Shown: piece by piece, positions 35,957 through 45,069 of the stretch
Numbering within the stretch: position 1 is the first letter of the stretch
Layout: each line of letters starts with the position of its first letter
The notes under the pieces: generated by a model
What the model saw: only the letters and a program-made list of their open reading frames with translations
Told to the model about the DNA's origin: nothing
The model's database searches: none
Assembly (NCBI GenBank): GCA_022509045.1
Contig: JAFLTZ010000003.1
Coordinates: 1 to 45,069, forward strand
DNA from: Muribaculaceae bacterium
Lineage (GTDB): Bacteria; Bacteroidota; Bacteroidia; Bacteroidales; Muribaculaceae
DNA length: 45,069 nucleotides
Direction of reading: 5' to 3'
Made by a program: the position numbers and the translations under genes

Positions 35957-38041
35957 ATGGCAACATTAGAAAAGATCAGATCAAAATCAGTCTTCCTGAT
36001 TGTAGTAATCGGTGTGGCGCTGTTCGCGTTTATCATCGGAGACTTCCTTACATCCGGTCGTAGCATTCTTGGAAACGACCGTGTAGTAGCCACTGTTGGT
36101 GGTGATAAAATTGATATTATTGATTTCCAAAAACGCTACAATGAAGCTGCGCAACAAATGCAAGGTCGGGCAAACGACCTCGATCATGCTGTGCTTCAGC
36201 AGCAAGTGCTTGAAGCAATGGTGCAAGAAAAACTCATCAACGATGAATTGGAAAAATTAGGTATTGAAATTTCTGCCGATGAGCTCACGGAGTTTATGGT
36301 TGGAAATAATGCTTCATATCAGCTTCTTCAGTTTGCTCAGCAGATGGGTGTTGCTTCTCCTGCTGAACTTTATAGCATGATTAAGAACCCTTCAAATTTT
36401 GGTCTTACTGCAGAGCAGGTTGCACCACTGAAGCAACAATTGCTCCAGATTGAGAACCAAACAGAGCAGATGCTCAAATATGCTAAGTTCGAACGTCTTG
36501 TGAGTGGTGCTATTCAGGCTAATGACTTGGATAAAAAAGTGTTGAATGCAGATAACTCTATCTACAATATCACTTTTACCAAGAAATCGCTTGCCGACCT
36601 TAATGATGAAGAATTCCCGGTTTCTGCTGCCGACCTCAAAGCTGAATATAACAAAAATAAAGAGCGTTATCGCTTGAATACAGAAGTACGCAAAGCCAAT
36701 GTTATTCTTGTTAATATCGTTCCGAGTGAGAAGGATGAGCAGGAAGGACAAGCTATTTTTGAAGATGCGGTGGTAGAGTTGCGCAATAACGAGGGACTTG
36801 GTTCACTCCTGTCTAACGACCTCATTTCTATAAAACAGTCTTACACCACTTTGGCTCGCATCACAAATTCTAAGATTAAAGACTTTGTTGCTGCGGCTTC
36901 TGTTAACGAACTTTCTGAAGTTAGCCACGTGGGTGAAACATATTCTGTTACCAAACTCATCGGCAAGAAAGTTGAAACAGATTCTGCTATGGTAAATATT
37001 GTTCTTGCACAAGGTGATGTTGCTCTTCAAGATTCTGTGCTTGCTCAGTTGCAAAACGGTATTGCACTTGCCGAATTTGAGGGAAATGAAAATGTTCAGG
37101 TTGCTCAGCAAGAACAGTGGATTAATCTGATGGATCTTCCTGCACAGGAAAATGAGGCAAAAAATAAAATTATTGCTGCCGGTAAAGAATACTTTGTACT
37201 GAATTCTAACGATCAAGGTGCGGTGTTCTGTAAGGTAGTTGAGAAGAAAGCTCCAAAAACGCAATACGAAATTGCTGAAGTTTCATACACTGTTGAGCCG
37301 AGCGAAACTACTAAACAGGACCTTCGCGATAAGTTGCAGTCTTATATCATAGATAATAATTCTCACCCTAATTTCGTTAGCAATGCTATTCCTGCAGGGT
37401 ATCAGGCTATGGAAGTGCAGCTCACTAATGATATGCCGCAAATCAATAATGTTAAAGATACTCGCAAGGTGATTCAGTGGGCTTTCTCTGCAAAGAAAAA
37501 TGAAGTTTCTCCAATCTTTGAAGCCGATGATGATTATTATGTTTCTTTAGCTCTCGCTGAAATTATTGATGGCGAATTTGCGCCGATTAGTGATACTAAC
37601 ATTAATTTGGCTCTTACCGACCAGGTGCGTAACGATAAAAAGGCTGCTAAAATAATCGAAGATATCGCAGGCAAGGCTAATGACCTCAATGGTTATGCTG
37701 CATTGTTGGATGGCAAAGTTGATACTACTACTGTAAATATAAACACTCCGTTTATTTCACTTATTGGGTTCGACCCGATTCTTACAGGTGCCGTTGCCGG
37801 TACTCCGGTAGGGGCTCTGAGCACACCGGTTAAAGGTGTTAATGGTGTATATGTGTTCACTGTTAACTCGGTAGATGCTGTTGGTACTACTCTCAGCGAT
37901 GCTGAGGCTGCTGCCAGATATGCACAGCGTATAGGTGGTGTGGCGATGACAACTCCTGGGCGTCAAAACCAGACACCGATTATTCTTGAAATTTTACGCG
38001 AAAAGCAACCGGTCAAGAATCAAATGCTCCGTTTCTATTAA
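35957..38041 (+). CDS. PpiD-like membrane-anchored periplasmic chaperone/peptidylprolyl isomerase
   Basis: A 694-residue protein anchored by one N-terminal membrane helix (about 12-31, FLIVVIGVALFAFIIGDFL), with the rest in the periplasm. The SurA-N-like chaperone region (about 40-185) includes DIIDFQKRYNEAAQQMQ and QQQVLEAMVQEKLINDEL. Parvulin-like regions follow (about 230-480 and 470-620) but are divergent. It fits the PpiD/SurA family that helps outer-membrane protein folding, for example of SusC-type barrels; this link is inference. It has its own strong promoter and is followed by a terminator at 38068-38117. Confidence 0.88.
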   Translation: MATLEKIRSKSVFLIVVIGVALFAFIIGDFLTSGRSILGNDRVVATVGGDKIDIIDFQKRYNEAAQQMQGRANDLDHAVLQQQVLEAMVQEKLINDELEKLGIEISADELTEFMVGNNASYQLLQFAQQMGVASPAELYSMIKNPSNFGLTAEQVAPLKQQLLQIENQTEQMLKYAKFERLVSGAIQANDLDKKVLNADNSIYNITFTKKSLADLNDEEFPVSAADLKAEYNKNKERYRLNTEVRKANVILVNIVPSEKDEQEGQAIFEDAVVELRNNEGLGSLLSNDLISIKQSYTTLARITNSKIKDFVAAASVNELSEVSHVGETYSVTKLIGKKVETDSAMVNIVLAQGDVALQDSVLAQLQNGIALAEFEGNENVQVAQQEQWINLMDLPAQENEAKNKIIAAGKEYFVLNSNDQGAVFCKVVEKKAPKTQYEIAEVSYTVEPSETTKQDLRDKLQSYIIDNNSHPNFVSNAIPAGYQAMEVQLTNDMPQINNVKDTRKVIQWAFSAKKNEVSPIFEADDDYYVSLALAEIIDGEFAPISDTNINLALTDQVRNDKKAAKIIEDIAGKANDLNGYAALLDGKVDTTTVNINTPFISLIGFDPILTGAVAGTPVGALSTPVKGVNGVYVFTVNSVDAVGTTLSDAEAAARYAQRIGGVAMTTPGRQNQTPIILEILREKQPVKNQMLRFY

Positions 38042-38067
38042 TAAAAACTGAATAGAACTGCATATAT

Positions 38068-38117
38068 TCAGGGAGCGCACATATTCTATATAATGTGTGG
38101 ACTCCCTGATTCTTTTT
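38068..38117 (+). terminator. Terminator after the PpiD-like gene
   Basis: TCAGGGAG (38068-38075) pairs with CTCCCTGA (38102-38109), with inner CACAT/ATGTG pairing, followed by TTCTTTTT. Confidence 0.88.
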
Positions 38118-38133
38118 AATTATCCAACTGCTA

Positions 38134-39027
38134 ATGATATTTTTCTCCCGCATAATTACTTCTCTGTTCGCATCGTTCGTTGTGTGCACTTCCTTCGCTC
38201 AGTTGAGTGGGGTAGAGACGTATTTATCTTCCGATGACACAGCTCAGAAGGTCGCTCACTATTGGGACGAAGTACGTTTGGATAATGCTGACAGCACTAT
38301 TGAGCGAAATTTCGCAGAATTTATTTCTTTGTTCGACAATTCCGACACTGTTAATATCGCCATTGGATTCAGGAATTTGATACAAAAAGCAGCGGCCTGC
38401 GGTGATAGCACATGCGCTTTCATTGCAGAACTGGCTGAAAAATATCTTTATAATGTTGATGCACCGACACACTCGGATAAATATTTCCTCATTTATGCTC
38501 GAGAGACCCCTTATTTCAACTCCTCGAGAGTATCATCTGAACGTATCAAGTTCCTCTCGGAAGTCGCTTCTTCCAATCTCCCCGGAAATCGTGGCACCGA
38601 CTTCTTCTTTACAGATATTCGTCAGAAGAAAAGAAATCTTTTTAATTCGTTAAAGGCTGCACCGCTTAGTATCATGATAATTTACGACCCGGAGTGCTCA
38701 CATTGTTATAGCACAATTAATGAAATTCAGAATGCCCCGGAAATTATCAGCGCAGTAAGAGAAGATGCCGTTCAAATTATTCTTGTATATCCGGAAGGCG
38801 ATTTCGATATATGGAAATCGCATCTTCCTGATAGTTCTGAAAAAGGTTATATATATGCTTTTGCTGAAGAATGGGTTGATAAAAATGATAAGGAGTATTA
38901 TTATTTTAGAGCTACTCCTACTATTTATATACTTGATAAGTCGGGGGTTGTTGTATGTAAAGATGCTTCAGTATCTCAGGTTATCGACACAATACGCAAT
39001 TATACTCGGCTAAACCCTAAAAACTGA
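38134..39027 (+). CDS. DUF5106 / thioredoxin-fold secreted protein
   Basis: A 297-residue protein with a signal peptide (about 1-22, ending CTSFAQ). An N-terminal DUF5106-like region (about 35-150, with [21 protein letters not shown]) is joined to a thioredoxin-like domain with a CxxC redox pair, Cys188 and Cys191 in DPECSHC, and the cis-Pro motif ATPTIYILD near 270. It is probably periplasmic and may handle disulfides. The start lies only 17 bases after the PpiD terminator, so it either depends on read-through or has a promoter that could not be recognised. obg starts 8 bases after it. Confidence 0.85.
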   Translation: MIFFSRIITSLFASFVVCTSFAQLSGVETYLSSDDTAQKVAHYWDEVRLDNADSTIERNFAEFISLFDNSDTVNIAIGFRNLIQKAAACGDSTCAFIAELAEKYLYNVDAPTHSDKYFLIYARETPYFNSSRVSSERIKFLSEVASSNLPGNRGTDFFFTDIRQKKRNLFNSLKAAPLSIMIIYDPECSHCYSTINEIQNAPEIISAVREDAVQIILVYPEGDFDIWKSHLPDSSEKGYIYAFAEEWVDKNDKEYYYFRATPTIYILDKSGVVVCKDASVSQVIDTIRNYTRLNPKN

Positions 39028-39035
39028 ATTCTTTT

Positions 39036-40208
39036 ATGGCTGAATCCAATTTTATAGATTATGTAAAAATTATGTGTCGCTCAGGAAAGGGCGGTGCTGG
39101 TTCTCGTCATTTCCACCGTGCTAAATATGTTCCAAAAGGTGGTCCCGATGGAGGTGATGGTGGGCGTGGCGGACATATTATTCTACGTGGCAACCGACAT
39201 CTTTGGACTCTTTTACATCTGAAATATCAACGTCACGTTTTCGCTGGCAATGGCGCTCCGGGTACCGGTGGACGTTCTTTTGGTAAAGATGGTGACGATA
39301 AAATTATTGAAGTTCCTGTTGGTACAGCTGTTTTTGATGCGGAATCCGGTAAATTTTTGTGTGAAGTTACTAACGACGGCGAAGAAGTGAAATTACTGAA
39401 AGGTGGTAAAGGTGGATTGGGAAATTGGCATTTTGCTACTTCTACAAATCGAACACCGCGCTATGCTCAACCTGGTGAACCTGCTATTGAGAAAACGGTT
39501 ATCCTTGAACTAAAACTGCTCGCCGACGTCGGACTTGTTGGATTCCCTAATGCCGGTAAATCCACTTTGCTGTCAGCCATTTCTGCTGCCAAACCTAAAA
39601 TTGCCGATTATCCGTTCACCACACTTCAGCCTAATCTGGGTATTGTGTCATACCATGATGAAAAATCATTTGTTATGGCCGACATTCCCGGAATTATAGA
39701 AGGGGCGAGCGAAGGAAAGGGCTTGGGACTTCGTTTTCTGCGCCACATTGAGCGTAATGCTGTCTTACTCTTTATGATTCCCGCAGATACAAACAATATC
39801 ATTGATGACTATAATATCTTGCTGCGCGAACTCGAACAATTTAATCCCGATCTTGTTGATAAACCGCGAGTCCTTGCCATTACCAAAAGCGATATGCTTG
39901 ATGATGAGTTGATAGATGAAATGCGGCAGCACTTGCCTGATGGTGTCCCTGTTGTGTTTATCTCGGCCGTAACCGGATATGGAATCTCTGAGCTTAAAGA
40001 CATCCTGTGGGCCACAATCACCGATGAAAACAATCGAATCCCGATTGACATAACACATCGCGACCTCGATATTCGTCATCGCGAAAAAGATGAAGACGAT
40101 TTCATCTTCGAGAACGAACCTCTCCCTGACGATGACACTGATTATTTTGAAGATGAGGAGGACTGGGATGATGAATATTGGGCAGACGACCATAAAGATG
40201 ACGAGTGA
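39036..40208 (+). CDS. obg: Obg-family GTPase (ObgE/CgtA)
   Basis: A 390-residue essential GTPase of late large-ribosomal-subunit assembly. The Gly-rich Obg fold is at about 1-160 ([21 protein letters not shown], then GGDGGRGGH). The G domain has G1 GFPNAGKST, switch region [13 protein letters not shown]3 [13 protein letters not shown]4 TKSD and G5 SAVTGYG. The tail is very acidic ([18 protein letters not shown]). All GTP-binding motifs are intact. It follows the DUF5106 gene by 8 bases. Confidence 0.96.
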   Translation: MAESNFIDYVKIMCRSGKGGAGSRHFHRAKYVPKGGPDGGDGGRGGHIILRGNRHLWTLLHLKYQRHVFAGNGAPGTGGRSFGKDGDDKIIEVPVGTAVFDAESGKFLCEVTNDGEEVKLLKGGKGGLGNWHFATSTNRTPRYAQPGEPAIEKTVILELKLLADVGLVGFPNAGKSTLLSAISAAKPKIADYPFTTLQPNLGIVSYHDEKSFVMADIPGIIEGASEGKGLGLRFLRHIERNAVLLFMIPADTNNIIDDYNILLRELEQFNPDLVDKPRVLAITKSDMLDDELIDEMRQHLPDGVPVVFISAVTGYGISELKDILWATITDENNRIPIDITHRDLDIRHREKDEDDFIFENEPLPDDDTDYFEDEEDWDDEYWADDHKDDE

Positions 40209-40253
40209 GAAATATTTATGAGCCTATTTATAAGATTATCCACTCAAATGTAC

Positions 40254-40261
40254 TATATTTG
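40254..40261 (+). promoter_or_regulatory. Candidate -7 box of nagB
   Basis: TATATTTG followed by C, matching TAnnTTTG, 44 bases before the ATG at 40306. No TTTG is found 19-21 bases upstream. Confidence 0.55.
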
Positions 40262-40305
40262 CACTACACTCTGAATTAATATTAATTTCAACATATAATA
40301 CAGAT

Positions 40306-41118
40306 ATGAGACTGATTATACAACCTAATTACGACCGGGTTTCTGCTTGGGCGGCTAATTATGTGGCATCAAAAATTAATGCTTCCGGTGCTTCTGCTGA
40401 AAAACCGTTTGTTCTCGGATGTCCTACTGGCAGTAGCCCTCTTGGCATGTACCGCAAACTTATCGAGCTTAATAAAGCCGGAAAAGTTTCTTTCAAAAAT
40501 GTTGTAACTTTCAATATGGATGAATATTGCAATCTTCCGGAGGAACATCCCGAAAGCTACCATTCATTTATGTGGAACAATTTCTTCTCTCACATCGACA
40601 TCAATCCTGATAATGTCAATATCTTGAATGGTAATGCTGCCGATGTTGAAGCGGAATGTGCTCGGTTTGAGGCTAAAATCGCCTCTTACGGGGGCATCGA
40701 TTTGTTTATGGGTGGTGTTGGTCCCGACGGACACATTGCTTTCAATGAGCCTGGTTCTTCTCTGAGTTCGCGTACTCGTCAGATGGCTCTTACACAAGAT
40801 ACGATTATTGCCAATTCCCGTTTCTTCGACAACGATACCAATAAAGTTCCTAAAACTGCACTCACTGTTGGTGTGGGCACTATTTGCGATGCAAAAGAAG
40901 TTATGCTCATTGTCAATGGTCACAACAAAGCTCGGGCTCTTTATCATGGTGTTGAAGGTGGGGTGACTCAGATGTGGACTATATCGGCTCTTCAACTTCA
41001 CCCAAGTGCTGTTATTGTTTGTGATGATGCGGCTACTGTTGAGTTGAAAGTTGGCACATACAACTATTTTAAAGATATTGAGGGTAAAAACCTCAATCCG
41101 GATTCTCTCTTGAAATAA
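40306..41118 (+). CDS. nagB: Glucosamine-6-phosphate deaminase
   Basis: A 270-residue protein that matches E. coli NagB almost residue for residue in numbering. It converts glucosamine 6-phosphate to fructose 6-phosphate and ammonia. Catalytic residues fall at the standard places: Asp72 (FNMDEY), Asp141 and His143 ([15 protein letters not shown]) and Glu148. [13 protein letters not shown] near 39-50 binds phosphate. The cytosolic enzyme feeds amino sugars, such as those from host mucin or peptidoglycan, into glycolysis. No nagA is adjacent in the window. A strong hairpin follows the gene. Confidence 0.97.
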   Translation: MRLIIQPNYDRVSAWAANYVASKINASGASAEKPFVLGCPTGSSPLGMYRKLIELNKAGKVSFKNVVTFNMDEYCNLPEEHPESYHSFMWNNFFSHIDINPDNVNILNGNAADVEAECARFEAKIASYGGIDLFMGGVGPDGHIAFNEPGSSLSSRTRQMALTQDTIIANSRFFDNDTNKVPKTALTVGVGTICDAKEVMLIVNGHNKARALYHGVEGGVTQMWTISALQLHPSAVIVCDDAATVELKVGTYNYFKDIEGKNLNPDSLLK

Positions 41119-41151
41119 TTGCCGTAAGAGTATTACTTTTTCAATTTATAT

Positions 41152-41184
41152 GCCCTGTTATGGTCATCTATGACAGGGCTTTTT
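41152..41184 (+). terminator. Terminator hairpin between nagB and the GH9 gene
   Basis: GCCCTGT (41152-41158) pairs with ACAGGGC (41173-41179), followed by five T. It ends 10 bases before the GH9 start codon, leaving no room for a separate promoter between them. Confidence 0.82.
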
Positions 41185-41194
41185 ATAAGATTTT

Positions 41195-42958
41195 ATGAGA
41201 AAATATACATTAGCACTTTTCTGTTTGTTATATAGTGTGGTCATCTACGCCGGAAACTATATAAGGGTTAACCAGGTTGGATATCTTTGCAATGATATCA
41301 AAGTTGCAGTCATTGGCATGGATGCGCCTGTTTCTATTTCAAACTTTATATTGAGAAACCTTGACAACAACCGCACTACCACTCTGAAAAATATTAAAAA
41401 CATTGGAGAGTTTGCCCCGTTTGCTGCCTCTGCCCGTCTCGATTTTAGTTCGGTTACCACTCCGGGGCGTTATCGTATTGAGGCGTTGGATGCTGTCTCT
41501 CCCGAATTTAAAATTGGTGATGATGTATATTCTGGCTTAAACGAACTGCTGTTATATTATATGAGGCAGCAGCGATGTGGCTACAATCCTTTCCTTGGCG
41601 ATTCCTGCCACACTCATGATGGCGTGATTGTCCTGCATCCTACTCGGTCCGGTGAGCATGTTGATGTTGTTGGTGGGTGGCACGATGCTTCAGATTACCT
41701 GCAATACACCACCACCTCTGCCAATGCCACCTATCAGATGCTTTTCGCATATCAGGAGTATCCGCATGTGTGGGGCGATAATTTTGATGCTTCGGGCAAT
41801 CCCGGTGCAAATGGAATCCCGGATATTCTCGATGAAGCTCGTTGGGGACTTGAGTGGCTTGTCAAAATGAACCCGGATTCTGTTACTTTCTTTAATCAGA
41901 TTGCCGACGACCGCGACCACCGTATGTCGGTTCTCCCTCACGACGACATGGTTGATTATGAGTTTGGACCCGGCGGACCGCGTCCCGTATATCCGTGTAG
42001 TGGTGTGCCCTATGGTATATATAGTAATAAAAACGAAAGCACCGGATTGGCCTCGTCTGTTGGTAAGTTTGCTTCTGCTTTCGCTTTGGGTAGCCGCCTG
42101 TTTGCCGATATTGATTCCGCTTTTGCAAATCTTCTCAAAGAGAAAGCATGCAATGCCTATCTCGTGGCTGCCGACAATCCGGGGGCATGCCAAACTGCTC
42201 CGTGTGTCTCTCCCTACTATTACGAGGAAGATAATTGGAGCGACGATATGCAGTTGGCGGCTATCGAAATGTATAAGTCTCACCGAGATAATCGCTATTT
42301 TAATGATGCTGTCGATTATGGACGTCTCGAACCGATAACTCCTTGGATGGGTGCTGATTCTGCTCGCCACTATCAATGGTATCCTTTTGTGAATCTCGGA
42401 AATTTTCTTGTAGCCGAAACTGCTCGCGAGGGGCGTCATAGAAATGAATTTATTCGAAATATGCGTTCTGGACTTCAGCGTGTTGCCGAGAGAGCACAAG
42501 GTAATCCTTTTCTGAATGGAATTCCTTTTGTGTGGTGTTCTAATAATCTCACGGTTGCTTTTATCACTCAAGCCATGTTATATCGTCAGGTTACAGGTGA
42601 TAACTCTTTCCTCGAAATCGAAACTGCTATGCGCGATTGGATTTTCGGTGCGAATCCCTGGGGAAAATGTATGATTATTGGCGTTGAAGGAACTGATTTC
42701 CCTGTTGACCCGCATTCTCCACTTTCAAATCTGAAACAATATCAACTCACTGGCGGTCTTGTTGATGGCCCTGTATATGAAACGATATTCAAATCTTTGC
42801 GTGGTGTACACCTTCGCAATGTTGACAAATACGCCCGTTTCCAGGGTGGAGTAGCTGTATATCACGATGATTATAGCGATTATTCTACTAATGAACCCAC
42901 AATGGATGGCACCGCCTCTCTCTCTTTTATCCTCGCGCTCCTTGCTTCTCAGAAATAA
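41195..42958 (+). CDS. Glycoside hydrolase family 9 endoglucanase-like protein
   Basis: A 587-residue secreted hydrolase. The signal peptide is about 1-19 (VVIYAG). An N-terminal Ig-like CelD_N domain (about 20-110, IRVNQVGYLCNDIKVAV) precedes the (alpha/alpha)6 GH9 catalytic domain. Catalytic Asp164 and Asp167 lie in GGWHDASDYLQY, and the general acid Glu567 lies in STNEPTMDG near the C-terminus; GIPDILDEARWGLEWLVKM and FVWCSNNLTV are also typical. It may act on beta-glucans such as mixed-linkage glucan or cellooligosaccharides. It lies outside the SusCD loci, and the TIGR02757 gene overlaps its stop (TAATG). Confidence 0.93.
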   Translation: MRKYTLALFCLLYSVVIYAGNYIRVNQVGYLCNDIKVAVIGMDAPVSISNFILRNLDNNRTTTLKNIKNIGEFAPFAASARLDFSSVTTPGRYRIEALDAVSPEFKIGDDVYSGLNELLLYYMRQQRCGYNPFLGDSCHTHDGVIVLHPTRSGEHVDVVGGWHDASDYLQYTTTSANATYQMLFAYQEYPHVWGDNFDASGNPGANGIPDILDEARWGLEWLVKMNPDSVTFFNQIADDRDHRMSVLPHDDMVDYEFGPGGPRPVYPCSGVPYGIYSNKNESTGLASSVGKFASAFALGSRLFADIDSAFANLLKEKACNAYLVAADNPGACQTAPCVSPYYYEEDNWSDDMQLAAIEMYKSHRDNRYFNDAVDYGRLEPITPWMGADSARHYQWYPFVNLGNFLVAETAREGRHRNEFIRNMRSGLQRVAERAQGNPFLNGIPFVWCSNNLTVAFITQAMLYRQVTGDNSFLEIETAMRDWIFGANPWGKCMIIGVEGTDFPVDPHSPLSNLKQYQLTGGLVDGPVYETIFKSLRGVHLRNVDKYARFQGGVAVYHDDYSDYSTNEPTMDGTASLSFILALLASQK

Positions 42959-43767
42959 TGTTGGCTATGGATACCAATTCTGCGGAATTCTTCCGACTGA
43001 AAGATTTTCTTGATGAAAATGCTGCGAGAATCAACAGTCCTGCTTTTATTGCTAATGACCCGGTGCAGTTCCCGCGTCGGTTTTCCAACATTCGAGATAT
43101 TGAAATCACCGCATTTCTGTCGGCCACTATCGCCTGGGGAAATCGCACCATGATTTGTCGTAATTGTGAAAAATTACTTTCAATAATGGACAATCGCCCT
43201 GCCGATTTTGTTGATGATGGTGCGTTTGAAGATTTGCCCGATGATTTCAATATTCATCGCACGTTTTTTGCTCGAAATTTAAAACATTTCCTGCGTGGCA
43301 TCAAAGCTGTTTATTCTCGTTATCCTTCTATCGATGCTTTCGCCAAGGCTCACAACGTTGCCGATAATGAAGCTCCGGCATGGATGTTGGTTCATTTACT
43401 CTCTCGCGTTATGGCCGAGGCCAACACTGCCCCTAAATGCGATTCTCGGTGCTTGCCTGGAAATCTCGATAATACGGCGCTGAAGCGCATTAATATGGCG
43501 CTCCGATGGCTTGTGAGGCGCGATGGTATTGTTGATATCGGAATCTGGAATTCTATTTCTCCGGCGCAGTTGTATATTCCGCTCGATGTCCATGTTGGAG
43601 ATACGGCTCGGGCCTTAAATATGACTTCTCGTAATGCTAACGACAAGCGGACTGTTTTTGAAATCACAAACCTGTTGAGGGCTATGCGACCTGACGATCC
43701 GGTGCTTTACGATTACGCCTTATTCGGAATTGGAATGGGTGAAAAGGCCCTCAAATCCACGTTGTGA
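42958..43767 (+). CDS. TIGR02757 family protein (DUF2400)
   Basis: A 269-residue cytosolic protein of the TIGR02757/DUF2400 family, recognised by ANDPVQFPRRFSNIRDIEITAFLSATIAWGNR and the segment beginning MALRWLVRRDGIVDIGIW, and by PLDVHVGDTARALN. The fold is related to helix-hairpin-helix DNA glycosylase-like proteins, but the function is not established. The start overlaps the GH9 stop (TAATG); the Met at 42967 is an alternative. Cotranscription with a glucanase gene seems accidental. Confidence 0.85.
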   Translation: MLAMDTNSAEFFRLKDFLDENAARINSPAFIANDPVQFPRRFSNIRDIEITAFLSATIAWGNRTMICRNCEKLLSIMDNRPADFVDDGAFEDLPDDFNIHRTFFARNLKHFLRGIKAVYSRYPSIDAFAKAHNVADNEAPAWMLVHLLSRVMAEANTAPKCDSRCLPGNLDNTALKRINMALRWLVRRDGIVDIGIWNSISPAQLYIPLDVHVGDTARALNMTSRNANDKRTVFEITNLLRAMRPDDPVLYDYALFGIGMGEKALKSTL

Positions 43768-43810
43768 GCTCACTGTTACTCCCCGCAAATAATATTGTGA
43801 TTATCACGAT
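43764..43810. promoter_or_regulatory. Paired GTGA/TCAC palindromes upstream of namZ
   Basis: GTGAGCTCAC (43764-43773) is a perfect palindrome over the TIGR02757 stop codon. GTGATTATCAC (43797-43807) is a second palindrome, extended to 43794-43810 with one mismatch or wobble. Their centres are about 33.5 bp apart, and both lie just upstream of the namZ promoter. They resemble CRP/FNR-type half-sites with shorter spacing. Confidence 0.45.
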
Positions 43811-43815
43811 ATCTG

Positions 43816-43846
43816 TTGCGTGTTTGTGATTTTTGACTTACATTTG
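43816..43846 (+). promoter_or_regulatory. Promoter of the namZ-like gene
   Basis: TTG (43816-43818), 20-base spacer, TACATTTG (43839-43846), about 47 bases before the ATG at 43893. Confidence 0.68.
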
Positions 43847-43892
43847 TACATTATTCATGATATTCAGTTTAAAACCATTTATAAACTATGAT

Positions 43893-45069
43893 ATGCTTAT
43901 GAGAAAGTCTATAATCAGAATATGTACACTGTTAGCGTTATGTGCGTATGCAATTGTAGGTAATGCTTCCGAATCCGCTTCAAATCAAGTCGTTGTTGGT
44001 GCTGCGCAAACCGATGCGTATCTGCCGCTCATTAAAGGTAAGAGGGTCGCTATTTTGAGTAATCACACGGGCATGGTGGGAGATAAACACTCTCTTGATT
44101 TGATGCTCGAAAATGGGGTTAATGTCACCACCATTTTCTCGCCCGAGCACGGATTCCGTGGAAATGCCGATGCAGGGGAGCATGTTAGCAGTTCTATTGA
44201 TGAGAAAACAGGAATTCCTATCGCTTCATTATACGATGGGAAAGACCGCAAACCTGCCAAATCCACGATGAATCAGTTTGACGTCCTTGTCGTGGATATT
44301 CAGGATGTAGGACTTCGTTTCTATACATATTATGTGACTATGATTAATCTGATGAATGCTTGTGCTTCCGATAATAAGGAAGTCATTATACTTGACCGAC
44401 CAAACCCCAACGGCATGTATGTCGATGGTCCGATTTTGGATATGAAATATAAGTCAGGAGTTGGTGGGCTTCCAATTCCTGTGGTTCATGGTCTCACTCT
44501 TGGCGAAATGGCTCGCATGGCTGTCGGTGAAAAATGGCTCGAGTCAAAACATAAACTCAAACTCTCGGTTGTGCCGTGCAAAGGATACACACACAGCACT
44601 CGTTATGTATTGCCCGTAGCCCCGTCTCCAAACCTCCCGAATATGCATGCGATATATCTGTATCCTTCTACTTGCTATTTTGAAGCTACTCCGGTGAGCT
44701 TGGGTAGAGGCACCGATAAGCCATTTCAGATCTACGGACACCCTAATATGAAAGGCTACGAGTTCTCTTTTACTCCCCGAAGCATCTCCGGCGCAAAAAA
44801 TCCTCCTCAACTCAATCGTGAGTGCTATGGTGTGGATTTGTCAAATATCCCTGATGAAGACGTCATTGCTGCTGGTATAAACTTGGAATATGTTATCGAC
44901 GCATATCGCAATCTCAACCTGGATGACCATTTTTTCCGCTCTTTCTTTGAGTTATTGATTGGCAATGGCAAAGTGCGTCAAATGATTAAAGACGGAAAAT
45001 CTGCGCAGGAAATTAAAGCCACATGGGCCGATGACGTTGCTAAATTCAAAGAACAAAGAAAACCCTATC
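43893..45069 (+). CDS. namZ: DUF1343 / GH171 exo-beta-N-acetylmuramidase-like protein, cut by window edge
   Basis: An open frame running off the right end, at least 392 residues. The ATG at 43893 (MLMRKS) or 43899 (MRKS) begins a signal peptide with a hydrophobic core (ICTLLALCAYAIVG) and a cleavage site near ASES. The body has RVAILSNHTGMVG, IFSPEHGFRG, DVLVVDIQDVGLRFYTY, ILDRPNPNG and FEATPVSLGRGTDKPFQ, typical of DUF1343, the family of NamZ (GH171). NamZ releases MurNAc from peptidoglycan fragments. It has its own promoter. A link to NagB, 2.8 kb upstream, in amino-sugar salvage is inference. The last residues and stop are outside the window. Confidence 0.9.
   Translation, partial: MLMRKSIIRICTLLALCAYAIVGNASESASNQVVVGAAQTDAYLPLIKGKRVAILSNHTGMVGDKHSLDLMLENGVNVTTIFSPEHGFRGNADAGEHVSSSIDEKTGIPIASLYDGKDRKPAKSTMNQFDVLVVDIQDVGLRFYTYYVTMINLMNACASDNKEVIILDRPNPNGMYVDGPILDMKYKSGVGGLPIPVVHGLTLGEMARMAVGEKWLESKHKLKLSVVPCKGYTHSTRYVLPVAPSPNLPNMHAIYLYPSTCYFEATPVSLGRGTDKPFQIYGHPNMKGYEFSFTPRSISGAKNPPQLNRECYGVDLSNIPDEDVIAAGINLEYVIDAYRNLNLDDHFFRSFFELLIGNGKVRQMIKDGKSAQEIKATWADDVAKFKEQRKPY

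Noticed and set aside
41690-42571. A 293-codon minus-strand reading frame inside the GH9 gene
   Set aside because: It lies fully antisense to a gene with clear GH9 motifs, has no recognisable domain and no promoter; it is a shadow frame.
1-45069. CRISPR arrays, insertion sequences, prophage or integrase genes
   Set aside because: No regularly spaced direct repeats, transposase motifs or phage proteins were seen on either strand.

Overview
The window looks like chromosome of a gut-type member of the Bacteroidales, plausibly Muribaculaceae or a close relative; the family is inferred from gene content and not proven. The signs are tandem SusC/SusD outer-membrane pairs with Bacteroidota surface lipoproteins, Bacteroidota-restricted families (DUF4271, DUF4254, DUF5106, the long IspG), and promoters of the Bacteroidota sigma type: a TAnnTTTG -7 box, often with TTTG 19-20 bases upstream. 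Start codons sit behind A/T-rich leaders, mostly without Shine-Dalgarno sequences.

Positions 1-14071 (minus strand) form a polysaccharide-utilization-type region. Two tandem, clearly paralogous trios (SusC, SusD, small paralogous lipoprotein) lie head to tail. The upstream trio (14071 to 8697) continues into a 504-residue lipoprotein with a DUF5018-like N-terminus and a GHL10-type putative glycoside hydrolase. A strong terminator (5705-5736) then separates it from the second trio (5430 to 16), which runs off the left edge. The promoter of the first trio has a run of eight G (minus strand) where the -33 box should be, so it may be phase-variable.

Positions 14290-21375 (plus strand) hold a small TPR protein with a secreted endonuclease I, then a five-gene run: Na/Pi cotransporter, SDR epimerase, LOG-family protein, DUF4271 membrane protein and uroporphyrinogen-III synthase, closed by a clear terminator. 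Positions 21398-26422 (minus) hold a bile-salt-hydrolase-like Ntn hydrolase, a tightly packed DUF4254 / GT9 / HAD phosphatase / histidine kinase operon, and tRNA-Cys(GCA).

Positions 26578-31005 carry mnmD (plus), then on the minus strand a DivIC/FtsB-like gene with trmD, and an acyltransferase overlapping metK. metK has a structured leader ending in a terminator-like hairpin. From 31065 the plus strand carries polA (with a degenerate proofreading domain), ispG, a PpiD-like foldase, a DUF5106 thioredoxin-fold protein, obg, nagB, a GH9 glucanase, a TIGR02757 protein and, at the right edge, a truncated namZ-like exo-N-acetylmuramidase gene read directly from the sequence.

Functionally the window mixes surface glycan capture (SusCD, GHL10, GH9), possible peptidoglycan or amino-sugar salvage (NamZ, NagB, perhaps GHL10), host-bile or amide hydrolysis, and housekeeping (tRNA modification, SAM, isoprenoid, heme, replication, ribosome assembly). 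No CRISPR array, transposase, phage gene or integrase was seen. The most noteworthy items are the G8 tract in a susC promoter, the tandem trio duplication, the metK leader, the PolA exonuclease degeneration and the paired palindromes before namZ.
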